From positions 124,001 to 188,000 of the forward strand of contig CANMML010000002.1 of NCBI GenBank assembly GCA_947499005.1: a stretch of DNA of 64,000 nucleotides. Direction: 5' to 3'. This document shows, piece after piece, positions 27,660 to 35,011 of this stretch (position 1 is the stretch's first letter; the number at the start of each line of letters is the position of its first letter). Source of the DNA: an uncultured Aquimarina sp. (lineage in GTDB: Bacteria > Bacteroidota > Bacteroidia > Flavobacteriales > Flavobacteriaceae). Below the pieces are notes generated by a model. That model was given only the letters and a program-made list of their open reading frames with translations. It was not told the origin of the DNA and did no database searches. The position numbers and the translations under genes were made by a program.

Positions 27660-28967
27660 ATGGATGTACTTTTTCAAATAGGACAATTTGTTCTAATGAT
27701 ATCTATTTTGGTAATTCTTCATGAATTTGGACATTACCTTCCAGCAAAACTTTTTAAGGTTAAGGTCGAGAAATTCTTTCTCTTTTTTGATGTTAAGTTC
27801 GCATTATTCAAAAAGAAAATAGGAGAAACTACTTGGGGGGTAGGTTGGTTACCTTTAGGTGGATATGTAAAGATTGCGGGGATGATCGATGAAAGTATGG
27901 ATCGCGAGCAAATGGCACTTCCTCCTCAGCCTTGGGAATTTCGCTCTAAACCTGCATGGCAGCGTTTAATTATCATGTGTGGTGGTGTCATCGTTAATTT
28001 TTTGTTAGCCTGGTTAGTATATACCTGCCTTTTATTTAATAACGGAGATACGTACATACCTGCTGAAAACTTAAAATATGGTATAGAAGTAGATTCAATA
28101 GGAGCTGCTTTAGGTTTTAAAAATGGAGATAAAATATTAAGTGTCGATGATAGACCCATAAAGAAAATTAATCAAGCGGTATTAGAAATTTTATTAGGTG
28201 ATAAGGTCGTTGTAGATAGAGAAGGGAAAGAAGTGGTTTTGGAGCTTACAGATGAGCATAAGAAAATACTTTTCTCGAATACAGAAAGAGCATTTATAAG
28301 TCCAAGATTTAGTAGTGTTATTGGTTTTATTGCAGAAGGTTCAACCGCAGAAAAGAATGGGCTAAAGCTAGATGATGAAGTTTTAAAGAGTAATGGGAAG
28401 TCAACTCCCTTTTGGTCTGCTTTTAGAGATGAGATTATTGCATCTAAAGGTGATACATTGCATTTAGAAATAAAGAGAGGAAATGCCATAATAAATAAGA
28501 GTATTCATCTTACAGGTGATGGGAAGTTAGGAATTTACCCTTCTAGTAATAATCTTTTAGTTACAGATAGATATAGTTTTATTGAAGCCATTCCTAAGGG
28601 ATTAAACAAAACTATAGAAGCCTTATCTGGTCAGGTGAGACAATTTAAAGTGATATTTAATACCAAGACAGAAGCTTATAAAAAAGTCTCAGGCCCAGTA
28701 GGTATTGTTCAAATGATGCCTCAAGAGTGGGATAGCTCTTTTTTCTGGAGTTTTCTAGCAATGTTTAGTGTTTGGTTAGCATTTGTAAATATATTGCCTA
28801 TACCGGCTTTAGATGGAGGTCATGTGATGTTTTTGCTTTATGAAATGATTTCAGGCAAAAAGCCTAGTCAGCGTGTATTAGAGATTGGACAGATTATCGG
28901 CTTTGTTATTGTCATGGGACTTATGGCAATAGTATTTGGGAATGATATACTTAACTTATTTAAGTAA
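27660..28967 (+). CDS. rseP: RseP-type site-2 zinc metalloprotease
   Basis: 435 aa intramembrane protease that cleaves membrane-bound anti-sigma factors and signal-peptide remnants. The zinc motif HEFGH is at 21-25, the second metal ligand is in PALDGGH near the C-terminus, and two PDZ-like regions lie between (about 110-200 and 215-290; SAEKNG-type and GLKLDDEVLKSNGK loops). Four to five transmembrane helices are visible. Length is normal for the family. It may act on FecR-type anti-sigma factors such as the one at 61.2 kb (inference). Confidence 0.94.
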   Translation: MDVLFQIGQFVLMISILVILHEFGHYLPAKLFKVKVEKFFLFFDVKFALFKKKIGETTWGVGWLPLGGYVKIAGMIDESMDREQMALPPQPWEFRSKPAWQRLIIMCGGVIVNFLLAWLVYTCLLFNNGDTYIPAENLKYGIEVDSIGAALGFKNGDKILSVDDRPIKKINQAVLEILLGDKVVVDREGKEVVLELTDEHKKILFSNTERAFISPRFSSVIGFIAEGSTAEKNGLKLDDEVLKSNGKSTPFWSAFRDEIIASKGDTLHLEIKRGNAIINKSIHLTGDGKLGIYPSSNNLLVTDRYSFIEAIPKGLNKTIEALSGQVRQFKVIFNTKTEAYKKVSGPVGIVQMMPQEWDSSFFWSFLAMFSVWLAFVNILPIPALDGGHVMFLLYEMISGKKPSQRVLEIGQIIGFVIVMGLMAIVFGNDILNLFK

Positions 28968-28996
28968 AGTTTTTTCATTTTTTTTGATCTAAAATT

Positions 28997-29026
28997 TTGT
29001 CGCATGGTAGGTTTGTTATATATTTG
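28997..29026 (+). promoter_or_regulatory. Promoter of tRNA-Asn
   Basis: TTG at 28997-28999 and TATATTTG at 29019-29026, with 19 nt between, match the Bacteroidota consensus. The leader before the tRNA is about 85 nt. Confidence 0.72.
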
Positions 29027-29118
29027 CACCCGCAATCGCAGTAAAGCGGTAGCCATTTAAAGTTAAGCTACGCGAAAGCTGTTAATTTTCGCACCTTGAA
29101 ATAGTTCTATATGAACAT

Positions 29119-29192
29119 TCCTCCTTAGCTCAGTTGGTTAGAGCATCTGACTGTTAATCAGAGGGTCCTTGGTTCGAGCCCAAGAGGGGGAG
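29119..29192 (+). tRNA. tRNA-Asn (GTT)
   Basis: 74 nt without encoded CCA. The acceptor stem TCCTCCT pairs with AGGGGGA (one G-T pair), the D-arm is TAGCTCAGTTGGTTAGAGC, the anticodon loop is CTGTTAA with anticodon GTT, and the T-arm is CTTGGTTCGAGCCCAAG. It is followed by a terminator. Confidence 0.96.
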
Positions 29193-29200
29193 CTTTTATG

Positions 29201-29230
29201 ACAAACACCGTACATTGTATGGTGTTTTGT
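29201..29230 (+). terminator. Terminator after tRNA-Asn
   Basis: ACAAACACCGTAC, loop ATT, GTATGGTGTTTTGT: an 11-bp stem with one G-T pair and a T run, directly after the tRNA. Confidence 0.75.
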
Positions 29231-29328
29231 TGTTTATAGCCTTATTTTATGCGGTATCCCAGCGGTTGAATCCGGTTCGAGAATGCCATTATAAAATTAT
29301 GGGATTTTTGAGCGATTTCTCGAACCGC

Positions 29329-29838
29329 TTAAATAGTTGTGTAGTCAAATTCAAAATTATGCTGATATGGGTTTCTCTTACATATTATACGTGCACCTCC
29401 TCTTTCTCCTGAAACCATAGTCATTTTAGATTTACAATTAGGACAAACGATACTGACTTTGTTTAATGAAATTTGATCATTTGTGAATTGCAAGTACATA
29501 TTGGGAAATACGCATATAAACTTCTGTCTTTGTAGAGTATTACCGACTAGAAAGAGCATCATAAAAGCTAATGCTCCAAACATCAATATCGTAAATATAA
29601 ACGTGGAGTTTAATTTAAGAGTCGCTAGATAACCTAAAATTGTAACTATATTCGAAAGAAAACCTATAATCCCTATTATAGAAATTCTTTGAGGAGAAAC
29701 ATTTAGTTTGAATAGCTCGGATTTATTACTCACCTCTACTTCAGTCATATTATTTCTTCCGTCAATAGCAATATCTAAATTTTTAATTTTACCTATATTT
29801 ATGGAATTATCTCCATTTGAGATATTTGTATTTTTCAT
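29329..29838 (-). CDS. Membrane protein with C-terminal zinc-ribbon-like motif (unknown)
   Basis: 169 aa. The N-terminal 55 residues are polar, followed by two helices (about 54-74 and 80-103) and a soluble end with CPNCKSKM and a later Cys, suggestive of a zinc ribbon. I do not recognise the family. It starts 1 nt after the stop of the short upstream frame (29840-30013), so they form one transcript. All 11 glycines use GGN codons and none UGA, unlike the neighbouring foreign genes, so this gene probably belongs to the flavobacterial side of the junction. An interrupted inverted repeat (GGTTCGAGAA / TTCTCGAACC) lies just downstream at 29273-29322. Confidence 0.55.
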   Translation of the reverse strand: MKNTNISNGDNSINIGKIKNLDIAIDGRNNMTEVEVSNKSELFKLNVSPQRISIIGIIGFLSNIVTILGYLATLKLNSTFIFTILMFGALAFMMLFLVGNTLQRQKFICVFPNMYLQFTNDQISLNKVSIVCPNCKSKMTMVSGERGGARIICKRNPYQHNFEFDYTTI

Positions 29839-29839
29839 A

Positions 29840-30013
29840 TTACGCTACATCATTTATTATTTTGTTCCAGTTTAAATGTGGATAATGTTCCTTAGCATAT
29901 AGTCTAAACTCTAGTAAAGAGCCTTGATATTTTAATACAAAATCGATTAATTCTCCTTTAGGTTTTTTATAATCTTTATGTATTCTTTTTACGATTAATT
30001 TTCGAGTGATCAA
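29840..30013 (-). CDS. Possible 5'-truncated host gene at foreign-DNA junction
   Basis: An open frame on the minus strand encodes RKLIVKRIHKDYKKPKGELI...HLNWNKIINDVA before a TAA at 29840-29842. The only start is a TTG at 30013; otherwise the frame continues into sequence antisense to the methylase fragment and meets a stop. Because the methylase on the other strand is also missing its start at the same place, this is best read as a gene cut off by the junction. Function not recognisable from 57 residues. Confidence 0.4.
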   Translation of the reverse strand: MITRKLIVKRIHKDYKKPKGELIDFVLKYQGSLLEFRLYAKEHYPHLNWNKIINDVA

Positions 30014-30320
30014 GAGTAGAGATCATAAGGAAGCTTTCTTCTATTGTGATCCTCCATATATAGCAGAGCAACCTGTCAATCAAGGTCACTATGCTGGATT
30101 TACTCCTGAAGATTATATTGTGCTATTGGATACACTTTCCAATATTAAGGGTAAATTCTTATTATCAAATTATCCCTCTACGATACTGGATACTTATATC
30201 AAACGTAATTGACGGTATATTGTAGAACTTCCTTGAAAGATTACTGCTAATAACGCCAATGGAAATAGGAAAAATAAAATAGAACTACTAGTTGCTAATT
30301 ATCCGATAACCCAAGTATAA
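30006..30320 (+). pseudogene. 5'-truncated D12-class DNA adenine methylase, UGA = Gly
   Basis: 104 codons ending at TAA (30318-30320), entered in frame at a GTG that is probably only the junction. The D12 family methylates adenine in DNA. Motif IV is present as FFYCDPPY, followed by GHYAGFTPEDYIVLLDTL, KGKFLLSNYPS and KNKIELLVANYPI. UGA codons at 30210 and 30234 give RN-G-RY and LP-G-KI; family members have NG at the first site. The N-terminal domain, with the AdoMet-binding FxGGG motif (normally some 150 residues), is absent, and I could not find it in another frame upstream. Confidence 0.75.
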
Positions 30321-30321
30321 G

Positions 30322-30519
30322 ATGACTACACTAGAACAATTTAAAAAATACTTACCGAAAGAATATCTAGACAATCCTGATGAAAAATTGGAAGCTCTAC
30401 TCAATATGTTTCGTAAAATGGCAGCTATATGTATGCAAATTGCAAAAAAAAGAAAACAAAAAGAGAGTGAAAATTGCATTGAAAAGCCTGATGATTATAA
30501 TATAAGGAGGAAGTTATAA
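30322..30519 (+). CDS. 65-residue protein between methylase and recombinase
   Basis: An ATG 1 nt after the methylase stop opens a 65-codon frame with no glycine and no UGA. The product is a charged helical peptide (MTTLEQFKKYLPKEYLDNPD, then Lys/Glu-rich). It lies in the same compact gene string, 29 bp before the recombinase ATG, so it probably belongs to the same foreign element. No family recognised. Confidence 0.5.
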   Translation: MTTLEQFKKYLPKEYLDNPDEKLEALLNMFRKMAAICMQIAKKRKQKESENCIEKPDDYNIRRKL

Positions 30520-30548
30520 CACTTTATTAGGTAATCATTAAAGCCCTA

Positions 30549-32183
30549 ATGGATAATTCAAAAGTGGTAATATATACAAGGGTATCCTCTAAAAATCAAG
30601 TACGTACATGAAACGGATTAAGCAGTCAAAAAAGAATGTGTGATGAATATGTGAAAAATAATAATATGTCTGTAGCTAAATACTTTAGTGATGGATGAGT
30701 ATCCTGAAAATACATCTCAAGAGAAGGGCTAGATGCTATGATTAATTATCTCTCGGAAGTGAATAAGAAGTTTACTAGTGTTCAATATGTAATTGTAGAT
30801 GATATTGATAGAATCATTAGAGATGTACAGGGACGGTGGGATATCAAGAGTAAAATCGAAGCACAATGAGGTGCTAAAATCTATTCACTCAAACAAAATA
30901 TTGATGATACTCCTGAAGGAAAAATGCTTCAAAGTATTACGATGTCCGTAAAACAGTACGAAAGAGAGAACAATGCTCGTAGGACTAGAGACAGGCAAAA
31001 GGCTAGAATGTTGAATGGGTATTATACTTTACAGGTAATTCCTTGATATGAATATATAAAAAACCCTTATGGTTCATGAAGTATTCTTGCGCCTTTAGAA
31101 GGAAAAGGTTTAATTATTAAACAAGGCTTAGAATTATTTGCTAATGGAGTTTTGCAACAGCAAATGGATCTTTTACGTTTTTTTCATGAAAAGGGTTTAA
31201 GAGGTAGAACAGGAAAGATACTGCACAAATCATTTGTAAATAAATTACTCTCTAAAAGAAGGCTTCTTCTTTATGCTGGTTATATTGATTATGAACCCCG
31301 AGGAATAGAAATGGTAAAGTGAAAACATGAGAAAATTATTGATCTAAGTACGGTATCCAATATTGAAGATAGATTAAAACGTAAATTTCAAGGTGTTAGA
31401 TTTACTAAAGATGAAGTAGCTACAAAGCTACCGATGAGATGAATTCTTAAGTGCTGACATTGTGATAATTTGGTTACAGGTGGGGCATCAAAAGGTAAAC
31501 TTGGAGTTTACTATTTTTATTATACATGTAGACAAAAATGATGCTGTAATTATGGTAAATCGGTGAATGGCGATAAGCTACATAAACTACTAGAAGAAAA
31601 GTTAGATAGCATCTCTATACAAGTGGATTTACATGAAAGCTTTAGAAAGGTATTATCCGATCTATCAGAGCAAGAACAAAGTACGGTAGTATTGTATAAA
31701 AAGGAACTCATAAAAATAGACAAGCAAATCCAAAGACTTCAAGAAAGAATTATAGATATAGAGGAGCCTGAATTAGTTACATTTTATGAAAAGAAAATTA
31801 AAGATATTATTAAAGAAAAAATGATGCTTACCGAAAAAATCGAGAATTCTCAAATAAGGATGAGAAACACTTTACGAACCCGATGAGATGCTAAGCATAT
31901 ACTATTGAATCCTTGATTACTATGGGGTATGGATGACTTACCTTTAAAGCGTTTGATGTTAAATACACTATTTGACAACAATATTTCATATACAAAAAGA
32001 GAGGGCAATCGAACCCTCTCTTTTTCCCATATCAATGGGGCTTTTGACAGTATTTTTTTACTCAAGTTCCTTACATCAGGGTATGCAGAACTTCTATCGA
32101 ACCCTGAATGGGTGTCTTTTTTGGAAGCTATTGATAAGTTACAGCCACTTGTAGATAGCATTAGAAGATTTGATCATGTGTAA
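30549..32183 (+). CDS. Large serine recombinase, readable only with UGA = glycine
   Basis: 544 codons from ATG to TAA with twelve in-frame UGA (codons 21, 50, 53, 107, 166, 177, 258, 298, 303, 331, 446, 456) and no UAA, UAG or frameshift. Domain order is normal for the family: resolvase domain with YTRVSSKNQ (catalytic Ser13), then the D-G-x-S-G motif, where codons 50 and 53 are UGA; TPEGK; Recombinase domain; zinc ribbon C-UGA-H-C...YYTC...CC, where UGA fills the CGHC glycine; coiled coil; C-terminal part. Tryptophan uses UGG. By hand count there are about 28 GGN and 12 UGA glycines. Such enzymes integrate or excise mobile elements. In this host, translation would stop after 20 residues. Confidence 0.88.
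31994..32025 (+). terminator. Perfect terminator-like hairpin inside recombinase frame
   Basis: AAAAAGAGAGGG, 8-nt loop CAATCGAA, CCCTCTCTTTTT: a perfect 12-bp stem followed by Cs then mixed sequence, symmetrical on both strands. It is inside the open recombinase frame, about 160 bp before its stop. It could end transcripts in either direction. Confidence 0.5.
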
Positions 32184-32610
32184 ATGTCTTTTTATAATTA
32201 ATGAAATTTTATTGATTAAATGGAGAGTCAGTTGTTATGATTAAGTGATATTGCTCTTCGGTGTTTTTGCTTTTTTAAGGATAATATAGATATGGATTTT
32301 CAACAGAATTTTTGGTGTTGTTTTTAAGGTTTGGTTTTGTTGGAAGTTTTGTGGTGATAGTTAAGAAATAGAGAAAAAGGCAAGAGAAAAGTTATCTAGA
32401 TGTGTGGTTGAAAAAGAATGAAATAGGCAGGAATATTTAGGTTAAGGAGCCTGCGGAGCTTGGCTGCAAGTTAGCATATTACCCCGTAACCGAGAGAAAA
32501 TGCAAACTTGCAAGGGAGCGGAAACGCCCCCTTTGAACCCCACATCAAGTTTTAATATTCTGTCATTAAGAGGTGCTTTTATGAGTGAAAACAGATATTC
32601 ATGGAATAAT
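32184..32610. other. Gene-free segment containing an oriT-like hairpin region
   Basis: No credible gene. The first 250 bp are AT-rich and unassigned, and must hold the right edge of the foreign fragment. From 32441 to about 32540 the base composition shifts to roughly half GC. This part has an inverted repeat, GCAAGTTAGCAT (32466-32477) against ATGCAAACTTGC (32500-32511), then a second small stem GGGAGCG-GAAA-CGCCCCC (32514-32531). From memory, similar GCAAGTTAGCAT...AACTTGCAAGGG segments lie next to mobilisation genes in Bacteroidota conjugative elements, so this may be an oriT remnant. No relaxase gene accompanies it. Confidence 0.45.
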
Positions 32611-34554
32611 TTATCCCCAAATTTGTTTGCCATTGTCGTCCACAAAAAAAATCATTTCATCACTTCCTTTTGTTCTATCTCTTAACCAAAGAACACTATT
32701 TTCGGGACAGATGAATTCTATATAATTATTTTTAGCTTCTTTGATCCCCAAAGAAACCCATTTATTTTCATTCCAATAGAAAAGTTCATAATCATCACCT
32801 TTTTCTATAGTATTAAATGAATTTCTAAATAAATATCTAAACCCGCCTATTTTTGTAGGTCTACCAAGATCTAAACCGACCCAGCATTTTTCGTTACAAT
32901 CAAAGTTAGTTCTAATGTCTTCGTCATAAAGATTATTTACGTTACTTTTATTGTTAGTATTTAAGTTAATACCATTTAGCTTTTGTCCTTTGTCATTTAA
33001 AAAATGGATTTCTGCTAAATGTGCTTCATTTTGATATTCAGGTGACATTGGTATTCCATCACCTGAAACATATCTTATGTAGCGAAATTGAACAGGTTTT
33101 ATTTTAATTTCTTCTAATTTTTGAGGAATATCTTTTATTTTATAAAGAGTTTTAGCGTTTCTGAAATTCGAGTTGTTACTCCCTTCGAAATAAGTGTTTA
33201 GCATTAACGATGCGTGAGCATTTTCATTATAGTTAAGTTCATTTTTTCTGAAAATTTTGACTTCTTTATTTATATTAGAAGCTTTAAGTATTATTTTTTT
33301 TCCATCTTTTAATAAATAGAACGGTGAACCAGCAGAAAAATACTTTCCTTTTTCAAAAAACATTGGATTATATATTTTTTTAATTCCAACTTGTGTGAAA
33401 TATGCATTTTCTCCATTTATAATTGACCAATCTACAGCATTCCAGCCTTTCTTAAAATTATCGTATTCACACAAATAAACATATTTATGATTTTTATTAT
33501 TGTCAATACTAATTTTGATATTACTTGTATAGGTGTGTTCAGAAGTTACATCTTTAGAGTGTCTATTTAGAAATTGAAGAGGTATAGTGCTTTTATCGTC
33601 AGAATTGAAATAATCTGGTTGCATTCGATATGAAACTTCATAAATTTTAGAATATTTGGCCTTTCTTTTTTCGGTAACATATTTTGCGTTTATATTGGGC
33701 GGGGATTTGAATTCCCAATCTAAAAATTTTTTATTTTTATCAGGGATTGCAACCCAACTGGTTGCTCCAGGAGCAAAGAGTTGTTTGCATGGAATTCCTA
33801 ATGAACGTAAGACAGCTAATTTTAGACTTGAGTGATTTCTACAACTCCCATATTTTCCTTTAAAAATATCACTGACAGGAATATTGCTATAATTGTAAAA
33901 AACTTTATGCCATCTAAACCAATTTATACTATCATTGATTAATTGTGTAGCCTTTATAAAGTCATCATCTTTTATTGAATCTTTAACCCATTTAAACTTA
34001 TCATATACGTCATTTCTCCAAATTTCAGGAGTATCATAGTAGTTTCTATATGGTAATACATAATTACAAAATTCATCGAAAGTATATTTTTTAGACCAAG
34101 GAACTTCATCCCACACTTTAAATCCATGTTCAATATTATCTATTAAAACATCAGATGTAATTGTCTCTAAGTCAAAAAGCTTCTTTGATTTAAGATTCCC
34201 ATACTTAGTATTTAATTTAGTCCACATTGAAGTAATTGTTGAATCATTTTTTAGGTTAATTTTTTCATCTCCTTTTATTTCTCCTCTATTACTAGGTTTT
34301 TTAAGTGTTTGGATTAATTTTTCTTGTGTCTTATTATAGAGGTGATATGATTTGTTACTCATATTTCCTATTAAAAAATAAGCCGCTTTTAGTTTTAAGC
34401 TGTCTTTAGGTTCATTGTAAGTATCAAAAACCTTTATTAACTCTTTTTCATTCTGACCTGCGAGTTTTAGAGCAAGTTTTACTTCATCTGAATATTTATT
34501 ACAACTTGTACTAAATACTACAAGAGCAATAAGATAATTTTTTATTCTAATCAT
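32611..34554 (-). CDS. Lipoprotein with transglutaminase-like and discoidin-like domains
   Basis: 647 aa. The lipobox FSTSC is at 14-18. Residues about 60-300 hold a transglutaminase-like domain with GKYGSCRNHSSLKLAVLRSLGIPC, where Cys238 is the expected nucleophile. The usual downstream His (HAWVEV) is replaced in GATSWVAIPD, so catalysis is doubtful. The last 150 residues (FRYIRYVSGDGIPMSPEYQNEAHLAEIHF...) match an F5/8 type C (discoidin) carbohydrate-binding fold. It is divergent from the Wzy-like gene, with 457 bp of non-coding DNA between, and may belong to that locus or be independent. Confidence 0.75.
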   Translation of the reverse strand: MIRIKNYLIALVVFSTSCNKYSDEVKLALKLAGQNEKELIKVFDTYNEPKDSLKLKAAYFLIGNMSNKSYHLYNKTQEKLIQTLKKPSNRGEIKGDEKINLKNDSTITSMWTKLNTKYGNLKSKKLFDLETITSDVLIDNIEHGFKVWDEVPWSKKYTFDEFCNYVLPYRNYYDTPEIWRNDVYDKFKWVKDSIKDDDFIKATQLINDSINWFRWHKVFYNYSNIPVSDIFKGKYGSCRNHSSLKLAVLRSLGIPCKQLFAPGATSWVAIPDKNKKFLDWEFKSPPNINAKYVTEKRKAKYSKIYEVSYRMQPDYFNSDDKSTIPLQFLNRHSKDVTSEHTYTSNIKISIDNNKNHKYVYLCEYDNFKKGWNAVDWSIINGENAYFTQVGIKKIYNPMFFEKGKYFSAGSPFYLLKDGKKIILKASNINKEVKIFRKNELNYNENAHASLMLNTYFEGSNNSNFRNAKTLYKIKDIPQKLEEIKIKPVQFRYIRYVSGDGIPMSPEYQNEAHLAEIHFLNDKGQKLNGINLNTNNKSNVNNLYDEDIRTNFDCNEKCWVGLDLGRPTKIGGFRYLFRNSFNTIEKGDDYELFYWNENKWVSLGIKEAKNNYIEFICPENSVLWLRDRTKGSDEMIFFVDDNGKQIWG

Positions 34555-35011
34555 GTATTAATATTTTAGTAATTCGTGTAACTAGACTTTACCTAAAAGT
34601 AAATTTATAGCTTTTAAGTTTACATAATTTTTTTACTAACTTACTATTTAACTCTGCTTCAATGATGTTTTTATTTATGTAAGAAAGTTTTTTTTCTTCA
34701 TCATTCAAATTACATATTAAAAATCATTGGTGTCTGGTTAAAATTTTTCAATAATTTGAAAATATTGGAGTGAAGTATTTTAAAAAATTGAAAACAGTTA
34801 TTTGTTTTACTTATTGAAGAAAAAATCTTTTTTGAAAGTTAATTCCTACATTATCAAGTACTAAAATCCTTTAGACGGATTTACTGGAGATATAGCCAAG
34901 TTAAATAGATATATAAAAAAAAAGAGTTATAATTGAAGCGTTATTACTGTTAGCTTTTAACCATCGAAAAAGTATTTTAAAAAGTTAGCTTTAATTAAAA
35001 TTAAATTTTTA
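34555..35011. other. Non-coding divergent region of 457 bp
   Basis: Very AT-rich, with no open frame worth calling and no RNA gene seen. It separates two divergent genes, so it should hold both promoters; I could not fix a convincing TTG/TAnnTTTG pair. Confidence 0.4.

Larger units (their letters stand above)
30006..32183 (+). mobile_element. Foreign fragment using UGA as glycine (code 25), with serine recombinase
   Basis: Three genes lie head to tail: methylase fragment (30006-30320), 65-residue protein (30322-30519) and large serine recombinase (30549-32183). Two of them contain in-frame UGA (2 and 12) at places where the protein family has glycine; both end at UAA. This is the genetic code of Absconditabacteria (SR1) and Gracilibacteria. 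The left edge lies between 29840 and about 30006, where both flanking genes are truncated. The right edge lies somewhere past 32183. In the host the UGAs are stops, so nothing here could be made beyond short peptides. Confidence 0.85.

Noticed and set aside
29215..29412. 65-codon plus-strand frame after tRNA-Asn
   Set aside because: It runs through the tRNA terminator and the inverted repeat, and overlaps the end of the 169-aa gene; no protein-like features.
31994..32025. T-arm-like GGTTCGATTGCC on the minus strand, possible suppressor tRNA
   Set aside because: The loop is 8 nt and no acceptor, D-arm or anticodon stem can be drawn around it; it is better read as a terminator-like hairpin.
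31850..32161. 103-codon minus-strand frame opposite the recombinase end
   Set aside because: Antisense to a clearly coding frame, with no family resemblance.
30549..32183. UGA read as tryptophan (code 4) or simple pseudogene decay
   Set aside because: Trp would destroy D-G-x-S-G and the CGHC zinc motif, and UGG is already used for Trp. Random decay would also give UAA, UAG or frameshifts, and none occur in 544 codons.
32500..32685. 61-codon frame across the oriT-like segment
   Set aside because: It overlaps the end of the transglutaminase-like gene and has no conserved features; the segment looks non-coding.
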